DNA of 64,000 bases from Coriaria nepalensis (lineage: Eukaryota; Streptophyta; Magnoliopsida; Cucurbitales; Coriariaceae): the NCBI GenBank assembly GCA_027186245.1, contig CP114482.1, positions 15,705,209 through 15,769,208 on the forward strand, read 5' to 3'. Shown piece after piece: positions 38,301-51,000 of the stretch; within the stretch, counting starts at the first letter, position 1, and each line of letters starts with the position of its first letter. The notes under the pieces were generated by a model. It searched no databases. It was given only the letters and a program-made list of their open reading frames with translations, and had not been told where the DNA came from. Made by a program: the position numbers and the translations under genes.

Positions 38301-39328
38301 TCGAAAATAGAATTTGTTCAAAATGCTTTCAAATGATTTGATGACTAGAAGAGACTCAATGACATGATTTTAAGGCTAAAAAGAATGCATAGTTGCCTTC
38401 AATTATTGAATTGAAACTTCTGAACGAAAGTCGTGTTGGAAGTGCGAAAAAATAGAATTCTTTCCAATTACTCTTAATTCATTTAATGACTAGAGAACAC
38501 TCAATGACATGATTTTAAGGCTAAGCAAACGCATAATTGCCTTCAATAGATCAATTGCATGTTTTGCACAAAAGTCGTGTTTGAAATGCGAAAATAGAAT
38601 TCGTTTGAATTGATTCCGAATGATTTACTGACTAAAAGTGACTCAATGACATGATTTTAAGGTTATACAAATGCCTAGTTGCCTTCAAAAGATCCATTGC
38701 AAATTATGCACGAAAGTATTGGTTCAAGTGCGAAAAAAGATTTCGTTCAAATTTCTTTGAAATGATTTAATTACTAAAAGAGACTCAATGACATGATTTC
38801 AAGGCTAAACAATGGATAATTTGCTTGAAAACATCAATTGCAAGTTATGCACAAAAGTCTCGATTGAAGAGCGAAAATAGAATTTGTTCCAAATTCTTTC
38901 AAATGATTTGATGACTAGAAGAGACTCAATGACATGATTTTAAGGCTAAAAAGATGCATAGTTGCCTTCAATTATTGAATTGAAACTTCTGAACGAAAGT
39001 CGTGTTTGAAAGGCGATTGTTTACTTGCTGTTCGATGAAGTGGAATTACTTTTAATTGATTTAATGACTAGAGAACACTCAATGACATGATTTTAAGGCT
39101 AAACAAACGCATAATTGCCTTCAATAGATCAATTGCATGTTTTGCACAAAAGTCGTGTTTGAAATGCGAAAATAGAATTCGTTTGAATTGATTTCGAATG
39201 ATTTATTGACTAAAAGTGACTCAATGACATGATTTTAAGGCTATACAAATGCCTAGTTGCCTTCAAAAGATCCATTGCAAATTATGCACAAAAGCCGTGG
39301 TTCAGGTGCGAAAAAAGATTTCGTTTAA
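35336..39328 (+). repeat. 3993-bp (28-mer) segment, copy 2
   Basis: This is the second tandem copy, with A starts at 35336, 35905, 36474, 37043, 37612, 38181 and 38751. By eye it differs from copy 1 by only a few single bases, for example GTGTCTGAAG near 37296 and CGATAACATG near 38217. The first A reads AACTTTCTTTG, matching 30205, where copy 1 reads AAATTTCTTTG. This suggests the exchange that produced the duplication took place close to this boundary. Confidence 0.94.
39011..39043. other. 33-bp non-satellite tract replacing 24 bp of monomer B (second copy)
   Basis: This is the same replacement as at 35018-35050, identical base for base and exactly 3993 bp downstream, in the equivalent tetramer of the second 28-mer copy. 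It was therefore present before the 3993-bp segment duplicated. Confidence 0.92.
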
Positions 39329-42300
39329 ATTTCTTTGAAATGATTTAATTACTAGAAGAGACTCGATGGCATGATTTCAAGGATAAACAATGGATAATTT
39401 GCTTGAATACATCAATTGCAAGTTATGCACAAAAGTCTCCATTGAAGAGCGAAAATAGAATTTGTTCAAAATGATTTCAAATGATTTGATGACTAGAAGA
39501 GACTCAATGACATGATTTTAAGGCTAAATAGATGCATAGTTGCCTTCAATTATTGAATTGAAAGTTCTGAACGAAAGTCGTGTTTGAAGTGCGAAAAAAT
39601 AGAATTCTTTCGAATTACTTTTAACTGATTTAATGACTAGAAAACACTCAATGACACGATTTTAAGGCTAAACAAACGCATAATTGCCTTCAATAGGTCA
39701 ATTGCATGTTTTGCACAAAAGTCGTGTTTGAAATGCGAAAATAGAATTCGTTTGAATTGATTTCGAATGATTTATTGACTAAAAGTGACTCAATGACATG
39801 ATTTTAAGGCTATACAAATGCCTAGTTGCCTTCAAAAGATCCATTGCAAATTATGCACAAAAGCCGTGGTTCAGGTGCGAAAAAAGATTTCGTTAAAATT
39901 TCTTTGAAATGATTTAATTACTAGAAGAGACTCGATGGCATGATGTCAAGGATAAACAATGGATAATTTGCTTGAATACATCAATTGCAAGTTATGCACA
40001 AAAGTCTCCATTGAAGAGCGAAAATAGAATTTGTTCAAAATGATTTCAAATGATTTGATGACTAGAAGAGACTCAATGACATGATTTTAAGGCTAAATAG
40101 ATGCATAGTTGCCTTCAATTATTGAATTGAAAGTTCTGAACGAAAGTCGTGTTTGAAGTGCGAAAAAATAGAATTCTTTCGAATTACTTTTAACTGATTT
40201 AATGACTAGAAAACACTCAATGACACGATTTTAAGGCTAAACAAACGCATAATTGCCTTCAATAGATCAATTGCATGTTTTGCACAAAAGTCGTGTTTGA
40301 AATGCGAAAATAGAATTCGTTTCAATTGATTTCGAATGATTTATTGACTAAAAGTGACTCAATGACATGATTTTAAGGCTATACAAATGCCTAGTTGCCT
40401 TCAAAAGATCCATTGCAAATTATGCACAAAAGCCGTGGTTCAGGTGCGAAAAAAGATTTCGTTTAAATTTCTTTGAAATGATTTAATTACTAGAAGAGAC
40501 TCGATGGCATGATTTCAAGGATAAACAATGGATAATTTGCTTGAATACATCAATTGCAAGTTATGCACAAAAGTCTCCATTGAAGAGCGAAAATAGAATT
40601 TGTTCAAAATGATTTCAAATGATTTGATGACTAGAAGAGACTCAATGACATGATTTTAAGGCTAAATAGATGCATAGTTGCCTTCAATTATTGAATTGAA
40701 AGTTCTGAACGAAAGTCGTGTTTGAAGTGCGAAGAAATAGAATTCTTTCGAATTACTTTTAACTGATTTAATGACTAGAAAACACTCAATGACACGATTT
40801 TAAGGCTAAACAAATGCATAATTGCCTTCAATAGGTCAATTGCATGTTTTGCACAAAAGTCGTGTTTGAAATGCGAAAATAGAATTCGTTTGAATTGATT
40901 TCGAATGATTTATTGACTAAAAGTGACTCAATGACATGATTTTAAGGCTATACAAATGCCTAGTTGCCTTCAAAAGATCCATTGCAAATTCTGCACAAAA
41001 GCCGTGGTTCAGGTGCGAAAAAAGATTTCGTTTAAATTTCTTTGAAATGATTTAATTACTAGAAGAGACTCGATGGCATGATGTCAAGGATAAACAATGG
41101 ATAATTTGCTTGAATACATCAATTGCAAGTTATGCACAAAAGTCTCCATTGAAGAGCGAAAATAGAATTTGTTCAAAATGATTTCAAATGATTTGATGAC
41201 TAGAAGAGACTCAATGACATGATTTTAAGGCTAAATAGATGCATAGTTGCCTTCAATTATTGAATTGAAAGTTCTGAACGAAAGTCGTGTTTGAAGTGCG
41301 AAAAAATAGAATTCTTTCGAATTACTTTTAACTGATTTAATGACTAGAAAACACTCAATGACACGATTTTAAGGCTAAACAAACGCATAATTGCCTTCAA
41401 TAGATCAATTGCATGTTTTGCACAAAAGTCGTGTTTGAAATGCGAAAATAGAATTCGTTTCAATTGATTTCGAATGATTTATTGACTAAAAGTGACTCAA
41501 TGACATGATTTTAAGGCTATACAAATGCCTAGTTGCCTTCAAAAGATCCATTGCAAATTATGCACAAAAGCCGTGGTTCAGGTGCGAAAAAAGATTTCGT
41601 TTAAATTTCTTTGAAATGATTTAATTACTAGAAGAGACTCGATGGCATGATTTCAAGGATAAACAATGGATAATTTGCTTGAATACATCAATTGCAAGTT
41701 ATGCACAAAAGTCTCCATTGAAGAGCGAAAATAGAATTTGTTCAAAATGATTTCAAATGATTTGATGACTAGAAGAGACTCAATGACATGATTTTAAGGC
41801 TAAATAGATGCATAGTTGCCTTCAATTATTGAATTGAAAGTTCTGAACGAAAGTCGTGTTTGAAGTGCGAAGAAATAGAATTCTTTCGAATTACTTTTAA
41901 CTGATTTAATGACTAGAAAACACTCAATGACACGATTTTAAGGCTAAACAAACGCATAATTGCCTTCAATAGGTCAATTGCATGTTTTGCACAAAAGTCG
42001 TGTTTGAAATGCGAAAATAGAATTCGTTTGAATTGATTTCGAATGATTTATTGACTAAAAGTGACTCAATGACATGATTTTAAGGCTATACAAATGCCTA
42101 GTTGCCTTCAAAAGATCCATTGCAAATTATGCACAAAAGCCGTGGTTCAGGTGCGAAAAAAGATTTCGTTTAAATTTCTTTGAAATGATTTAATTACTAG
42201 AAGAGACTCGATGGCATGATGTCAAGGATAAACAATGGATAATTTGCTTGAATACATCAATTGCAAGTTATGCACAAAAGTCTCCATTGAAGAGCGAAAA

Positions 42301-45018
42301 TAGAATTTGTTCAAAATGATTTCAAATGATTTGATGACTAGAAGAGACTCAATGACATGATTTTAAGGCTAAATAGATGCATAGTTGCCTTCAATTATTG
42401 AATTGAAAGTTCTGAACGAAAGTCGTGTTTGAAGTGCGAAAAAATAGAATTCTTTCGAATTACTTTTAACTGATTTAATGACTAGAAAACACTCAATGAC
42501 ACGATTTTAAGGCTAAACAAACGCATAATTGCCTTCAATAGATCAATTGCATGTTTTGCACAAAAGTCGTGTTTGAAATGCGAAAATAGAATTCGTTTCA
42601 ATTGATTTCGAATGATTTATTGACTAAAAGTGACTCAATGACATGATTTTAAGGCTATACAAATGCCTAGTTGCCTTCAAAAGATCCATTGCAAATTATG
42701 CACAAAAGCCGTGGTTCAGGTGCGAAAAAAGATTTCGTTTAAATTTCTTTGAAATGATTTAATTACTAGAAGAGACTCGATGGCATGATTTCAAGGATAA
42801 ACAATGGATAATTTGCTTGAATACATCAATTGCAAGTTATGCACAAAAGTCTCCATTGAAGAGCGAAAATAGAATTTGTTCAAAATGATTTCAAATGATT
42901 TGATGACTAGAAGAGACTCAATGACATGATTTTAAGGCTAAATAGATGCATAGTTGCCTTCAATTATTGAATTGAAAGTTCTGAACGAAAGTCGTGTTTA
43001 AAGTGCGAAGAAATAGAATTCTTTCGAATTACTTTTAACTGATTTAATGACTAGAAAACACTCAATGACACGATTTTAAGGCTAAACAAACGCATAATTG
43101 CCTTCAATAGGTCAATTGCATGTTTTGCACAAAAGTCGTGTTTGAAATGCGAAAATAGAATTCGTTTGAATTGATTTCGAATGATTTATTGACTAAAAGT
43201 GACTCAATGACATGATTTTAAGGCTATACAAATGCCTAGTTGCCTTCAAAAGATCCATTGCAAATTATGCAGAAAAGCCGTGGTTCAGGTGCGAAAAAAG
43301 ATTTCGTTTAAATTTCTTTGAAATGATTTAATTACTAGAAGAGACTCGATGGCATGATGTCAAGGATAAACAATGGATAATTTGCTTGAATACATCAATT
43401 GCAAGTTATGCACAAAAGTCCCCATTGAAGAGCGAAAATAGAATTTGTTCAAAATGATTTCAAATGATTTGATGACTAGAAGAGACTCAATGACATGATT
43501 TTAAGGCTAAATAGATGCATAGTTGCCTTCAATTATTGAATTGAAAGTTCTGAACGAAAGTCGTGTTTGAAGTGCGAAAAAATAGAATTCTTTCGAATTA
43601 CTTTTAACTGATTTAATGACTAGAAAACACTCAATGACACGATTTTAAGGCTAAACAAACGCATAATTGCCTTCAATAGATCAATTGCATGTTTTGCACA
43701 AAAGTCGTGTTTGAAATGCGAAAATAGAATTCGTTTCAATTGATTTCGAATGATTTATTGACTAAAAGTGACTCAATGACATGATTTTAAGGCTATACAA
43801 ATGCCTAGTTGCCTTCAAAAGATCCATTGCAAATTATGCACAAAAGCCGTGGTTCAGGTGCGAAAAAAGATTTCGTTTAAATTTCTTTGAAATGATTTAA
43901 TTACTAGAAGAGACTCGATGGCATGATTTCAAGGATAAACAATGGATAATTTGCTTGAATACATCAATTGCAAGTTATGCACAAAAGTCTCCATTGAAGA
44001 GCGAAAATAGAATTTGTTCAAAATGATTTCAAATGATTTGATGACTAGAAGAGACTCAATGACATGATTTTAAGGCTAAATAGATGCATAGTTGCCTTCA
44101 ATTATTGAATTGAAAGTTCTGAACGAAAGTCGTGTTTGAAGTGCGAAAAAATAGAATTCTTTCGAATTACTTTTAACTGATTTAATGACTAGAAAACACT
44201 CAATGACACGATTTTAAGGCTAAACAAACGCATAATTGCCTTCAATAGGTCAATTGCATGTTTTGCACAAAAGTCGTGTTTGAAATGCGAAAATAGAATT
44301 CGTTTGAATTGATTTCGAATGATTTATTAACTAAAAGTGGCTCAATGACATGATTTTAAGGCTATACAAATGCTTAGTTGCCTTCAAAAGATCCATTGCA
44401 AATTATGCACAAAAGCCGTGGTTCAGGTGCGAAAAAAGATTTCATTTAAATTTCTTTGAAATGATTTAATTACTAGGAGAGACTCGATGGCATGATGTCA
44501 AGGATAAACAATGGATAATTTGCTTGAATACATCAATTGCAAGTTATGCACAAAAGTCTCCATTGAAGAGCGAAAATAGAGTTTGTTCAAAATGATTTCA
44601 AATGATTTGATGACTAGAAGAGACTCAATGACATGATTTTAAGGCTAAATAGATGCATAGTTGCCTTCAATTATTGAATTGAAAGTTCTGAACGAAAGTC
44701 GTGTTTGAAGTGCGAAAAAATAGAATTCTTTCGAATTACTTTTAACTGATTTAATGACTAGAAAACACTCAATAACACGATTTTAAGGCTAAACAAACGC
44801 ATAATTGCCTTCAATAGATCAATTGCATGTTTTGCACAAAAGTCGTGTTTGAAATGCGAAAATAGAATTCGTTTCAATTGATTTCGAATGATTTACTGAC
44901 TAAAAGTGACTCAATGACATGATTTTAAGGCTATACAAATGCCTAGTTGCCTTCAAAAGAACCATTGCAAATTATGCACAAAAGCCGTGGTCCAGGTGCG
45001 AAAAAAGATTTCGTTTAA
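39329..45018 (+). repeat. Highly homogenised beta 8-mer (1138-bp) HOR array
   Basis: Ten tetramers start at 39329, 39898, 40467, 41036, 41605, 42174, 42743, 43312, 43881 and 44450, all exactly 569 bp apart. Two forms alternate. One has GATGTCAAGG in A, CAATAGATC in C and CGTTTCAATTG at the C-D junction. The other has GATTTCAAGG in A, usually GCGAAGAAATAG in B, CAATAGGTC in C and CGTTTGAATTG. The true period is therefore 1138 bp. Copies differ by isolated single bases only, such as TTCTGCAC near 40990, GTCCCCATTG near 43419 and CATTTAAATT near 44444. This is the most uniform part of the window. Confidence 0.94.
41036..41604 (+). repeat. Family II tetramer, representative clean copy
   Basis: This tetramer shows the family II register: A 41036-41176 (141 bp), B 41177-41320 (144 bp), C 41321-41462 (142 bp) and D 41463-41604 (142 bp). 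A has GACTCGATGGCATG and CTTGAATACATC. B has the palindrome TTCAATTATTGAA (41252-41264) and GTTCTGAACGAAAG. C has CGCATAATTGCC and GCATGTTTTGCAC. D has AAAAGTGACTCAATG, AAATGCCTAGTTGCC and GCCGTGGTTCAGG. Lengths match those of family I exactly, so the tetramer predates the split of the families. Confidence 0.92.
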
Positions 45019-48000
45019 ATTTCTTTGAAATGATTTAATTACTAGAAGAGACTCGATGACATGATTTCAAGGCGAAACAATGGATAATTTCTTGACTACA
45101 TCAATTGCAAGTTATGCACAAAAGTCTCGATTGAAGAGGGAAAATAGAATTTGTTCAAAACGCTTACAAATGATTTGATGACTAGAAGACACTCAATGAC
45201 ATGATTTTAAGGCTAGAAAGATGCATAGTTGCCTTCAATTATTGAATTGAAAGTTCTGAACGAAAGTCGTGTTTGAAGTACGAAAAAATAGAATTCTTTC
45301 GAATTACTTTTAATTGATTTAATGACAAGAGAACACTCAATGACATGATTTTAAGGTTAAAAAAACGCATAATTGCCTTCAATAGATCAATTGCATGTTT
45401 TGCACAAAAGTCGTGTTTGAAATGCGAAAATAGAATTCGTTTGAATTGATTTCGAATGATTTACTGACTAAAAGTAACTCAATGACATGATTTTAAGGCT
45501 ATACAAATGCCTAGTTGCCTTCAAAAGATCCATTGCAAATTATGCACAAAAGCCGTGGTTCAGGTGCGACAAAAGATTTCGTTTAAATTTCTTTGAAATG
45601 ATTTAATTACTAGAAGAGACTCGATGACATGCTTTCAAGGCTAAACAATGGATAATTTGCTTGAAAACATCAATTGCAAGTTATGCACAAAAGTCTCGAT
45701 TGAAGAGCGAAAATAGAATTGGTTCAAAATGATTTCAAATGATTTGATGACTAGAAGAGACTCAATGACATGATTTTAAGGCTAAATAGATGCATAGTTT
45801 CCTTCAATTATTGAATTGAACGTTCTGAACGAAAGTCGTGTTTGAGGCGCGAAAAAATAGAATTCTTTCGAATTACTTTTAACTGATTTAATGACTAGAG
45901 AACACTCAATGACATGATTTTAAGGCTAAACAAATGCATAATTGCCTTAAACAGATCAATTGCATGTTTTGCACAAAAGTCGTGTTTGAAATGCGAAAAT
46001 AGAATTCGTTTGAATTGATTTCGAATGATTTATTGACTAAAAGTGACTCAATGACATGATTTTAAGGCTATACAAATGCCTAGTTGCCTTCAAAAGATCC
46101 ATTGCAAATTATGCACAAAAGCCGTGCTTCAGGTGCGAAAAAAGATTTCGTTTAAATTTCTTTGAAATGATTTAATTACTAGAAGAGACTCGATGACATG
46201 ATTTCAAGGCAAAACAATTGATAATTTGCTTGAATACATCAATTGCAAGTTATGCACAAAAGTCTCCATTGAAGAGCGAAAATAGAATTTGTTCAAAATG
46301 CTTTCAAATGATTTGATGACTAGAAGAGACTCAATGACAAGATTTTAAGGCTAAAAAGAATGCATAGTTGCCTTCAATTATTGAATTGAAAGTTCTGAAC
46401 GAAAGTCGTGTTGGAAGTGCGAAAAAATAGAATTCTTTCGAATTACTTTTAACTGATTTAATGACTAGAAAACACTCAATGACACGATTTTAAGGCTAAA
46501 CAAACGCATAATTGCCTTCAATAGATCAATTGCATGTTTTGCACAAAAGTCGTGTTTGAAATGCGAAAATAGAATTCGTTTCAATTGATTTCGAATGATT
46601 TATTGACTAAAAGTGACTCAATGACATGATTTTAAGGCTATACAAATGCCTAGTTGCCTTCAAAAGATCCATTGCAAATTATGCACAAAAGCCGTGGTTC
46701 AAGTGCGAAAAAAGATTTCGTTTAAATTTCTTTGAAATCATTTAACTACTCTAAGAGACTCGATGACATGATTTCAAGGCTAAACAATGGATAATTTGCT
46801 TGAAAACATCAATTGCAAGTTATGCACAAAAGTCTCGATTGAAGAGCGAAAATAGAATTTGTTCAAAATGATTTCAAATGATTTGATGACTAGAAGAGAC
46901 TCAATGACATGATTTTAAGGCTAAATAGATGCATAGTTTCCTTCAATTATTGAATTGAACGTTCTGAACGAAAGTCGTGTTTGAGGCGCGAAAAAATAGA
47001 ATTCTTTCGAATTACTTTTAACTGATTTAATGACTAGAGAACACTCAATGACATGATTTTAAGGCTAAACAAATGCATAATTGCCTTCAACAGATCAATT
47101 GCATCTTTTGCACAAAAGTCGTGTTTGAAATGTGAAAATAGAATTCGTTTGAATTGATTTCGAATGATTTATTGACTAAAAGTGACTCAATGACATGATT
47201 TTAAGGCTATACAAATGCCTAGTTGCCTCCAACAGATCCATTGCAAATTATGCACAAAAGCCGTGGTTCAGGTGCGAAAAAAGATTTCGTTTAAATTTCT
47301 TAGAAATGATTTAATTACTAGAAGAGACTCGATGACATGATTTCGAGGCTAAACAATGGATAATTTGCTTGAATACATCAATTGCAAGTTATGCACAAAA
47401 GTCTCGATTGAAGAGCGAAAATAGAATTTGTTCAAAATGCTTTCAAATGATTTGATGACTAGAAGAGACTCAATGACAAGATTTTAAGGCTAAAAAGAAT
47501 GCATAGTTGCCTTCAATTATTGAATTGAAAGTTCTGAATGAAAGTCGTGTTGGAAGTGCGAAAAAATAGAATTCTTTCGAATTACTCTTAATTCATTTAA
47601 TGACTAGAGAAGACTCAATGACATGATTTTAAGGGTAAACAAACGCATAATTGCCTTCAATAGATCAATTGCATGTTTTGCACAAAAGTCGTGTTTGAAA
47701 TGCGAAAATAGAATTCGTTTCAATTGATTTCGAATGATTTACTGACTAAAAGTGACTCAATGACATGATTTTAAGGCCATACAAATGCCTAGTTGCCTCC
47801 AAAAGATCCATTGCAAATTATGCACAAAAGCCGTGGTTCAGGTGCGAAAAAAGATTTCATTTAAATTTCTTTGAAATGATTTAATTACTAGAAGAGACTC
47901 GATGACATGATTTCAAGGCTAAACAATGGATAATTTGCTTGAATACATCAATTGCAAGTTATGCACAAAAGTCTCGATTGAAGAGAGAAAATAGAATTTG

Positions 48001-51000
48001 TTCAAAATGCTTTCAAATGATTTGATGACTAGAAGAGACTCAATGACATGATTTTAAGGCTAAAAAGATGCATAGTTGCCTTCAATTATTGAATCGAAAG
48101 TTCTGTACGAAAGTCGTGTTTGAAGTGCGAAAAAATAGAATTCTTTCGAATTACTTTTAATTGATTTAATGACAAGAGAAGACTCAATGACATGATTTTA
48201 AGGCTAAACAAACGCATAATTGCCTTCAATAGATCAATTACATGTTTTGCACAAAAGCCGTGTTTGAAATGCGAAAATAGAATTCGTTTGAATTGATTTC
48301 GAATGATTTACTGACTAAAAGTGACTCAATGACATGATTTTAAGGCCATACAAATGCCTAGTTGCCTCCAAAAGATCCATTGCAAATTATGCACAAAAGC
48401 CGTGGTTCAGGTGCGAAAAAAGATTTCGTTTAAATTTCTTTGAAATGATTTAATTACTAGAAGAGACTCGATGACATGATTTCAAGGCTAAACAATGGAT
48501 AATTTGCTTGAATACATCAATTGCAAGTTATGCACAAAAGTCTCGATTGAAGAGCGAAAATAGAATTTGTTCAAAATGCTTTCAAATGATTTGATGACTA
48601 GAAGAGACTCAATGACATGATTTTAAGGCTAAAAAGATGCATAGTTGCCTTCAATTATTGAATCGAAAGTTCTGTACGAAAGTCGTGTTTGAAGTGCGAA
48701 AAAATAGAATTCTTTCGAATTACTTTTAATTGATTTAATGACAAGAGAAGACTCAATGACATGATTTTAAGGCTAAACAAACGCATAATTGCCTTCAATA
48801 GATCAATTACATGTTTTGCACAAAAGCCGTGTTTGAAATGCGAAAATAGAATTCGTTTGAATTGATTTCGAATGATTTACTGACTAAAAGTAACTCAATG
48901 ACATGATTTTAAGGCTATACAAATGCCTAGTTGCCTTCAAAAGATCCGTTGCAAATTATGCACAAAAGCCGTGGTTCAGATGCGAAAAAAGATTTCGTTT
49001 AAATTTCTTTGAAATGATTTAATTACTAGAAGAGACTCGATGACATGATTTCAAGGCTAAACAATGGATAATTTCTTGAATACATCAATTGCAAGTTATG
49101 CACAAAAGTCTCGATTGAAGAGCGAAAATAGAATTTGTTCAAAATGCTTTCAAATGATTTGATGACTAGAAGAGACTCAATGACATGATTTTAAGGCTAA
49201 AAAGATGCATAGTTGCCTTCAATTATTGAATCGAAAGTTCTGTACCAAAGTCGTGTTTGAAGTGCGAAAAAATAGAATTCTTTCGAATTACTTTTAACTG
49301 ATTTAATGACTAGAGAACACTCAATGACATGATTTTAAGGCTAAACAAACGCATAATTGCCTTCAATAGATCAATTGCATGTTTTGCACAAAAGTCGTGT
49401 TTGAAATGCGAAAATAGAATTCGTTTCAATTGATTTCGAATGATTTACTGACTAAAAGTGACTCAATGACATGATTTTAAGGCTATACAAATGCCTAGTT
49501 GCCTTCAAAAGATCCATTGCAAATTATGCACAAAAGCCGTGGTTCAGGTGCGAAAAAAGATTTCGTTTAAATTTCTTAGAAATGATTTAATTACTAGAAG
49601 AGACTCGATGACATGATTTCAAGGCTAAACAATGTATAATTTGGTTGAATACATCAATTGCAAGGTATGCACAAAAGTCTCGATTGAAGAGCGAAAATAG
49701 AATTTGTTCAAAATGCTTCCAAATGATTTGATGACTAGAAGAGACTCAATGACATGATTTTAAGGCTAAAAAGATGCATAGTTGCCTTCAATTATTGAAT
49801 TGAAAGTTCTAAACGAAAGTCGTGTTTGAAGTGCGAAAAAATAGAATTCTTTCGAATTACTCTTAATTCATTTAATGACTAGAGAAGACTCAATGACATG
49901 ATTTTAAGGCTAAACAAACGCATAATTGCCTTCAATAGATCAATTGCATGTTTTGCACAAAAGTCGTGTTTGAAATGCGAAAATAGAATTCGTTTCAATT
50001 GATTTCGAATGATTTACTGACTAAAAGTGACTCAATGACATGATTTTAAGGCCATACAAATGCCTAGTTGCCTCCAAAAGATCCATTGCAAATTATGCAC
50101 AAAAGCCGTGGTTCAGGTGCGAAAAAAGATTTCGTTTAAATTTCTTAGAAATTATTTAATTACTAGAAGAGACTCGATGACATGATTTCAAGGCTAAACA
50201 ATGGATAATTTGCTTGAATACATCAATTGCAAGTTATGCACAAAAGTCTCGATTGAAGAGCGAAAATAGAATTTGTTCAAAATGCTTTCAAATGATTTGA
50301 TGACTAGAAGAGACTCAATGACATGATTTTAAGGCTAAAAAGATGCATAGTTGCCTTCAATTATTGAATCGAAAGTTCTGTACGAAAGTCGTGTTTGAAG
50401 TGCGAAAAAATAGAATTCTTTCGAATTACTTTTAATTGATTTAATGACTAGAGAAGACTCAATGACATGATTTTAAGGCTAAACAAACGCATAATTGCCT
50501 TCAATAGATCAATTACATGTTTTGCACAAAAGCCGTGTTTGAAATGCAAAAATAGAATTCGTTTGAATTGATTTCGAATGATTTACTGACTAAAAGTAAC
50601 TCAATGACATGATTTTAAGGCTATACAAATGCCTAGTTGCCTTCAAAAGATCCATTGCAAATTATGCACAAAAGCCGTGCTTCAGGTGCGAAAAAAGATT
50701 TCGTTTAAATTTCTTTGAAATGATTTAATTACTAGAAGAGACTCGATGACATGATTTCAAGGCTAAACAATGGATAATTTGCTTGAATACATCAATTGAA
50801 AGTTATGCACAAAAGTCTCCATTGAAGAGCGAAAATAGAATTTGTTCAAAATGCTTTCAAATGATTTGATGACTAGAAGAGACTCAATGACAAGATTTTA
50901 AGGATAAAAAGAATGCATAGTTGCCTTCAATTATTGAATTGAAAGTTCTGAACGAAAGTCGTGTTGGAAGTGCGAAAAAATAGAATTCTTTCGAATTACT

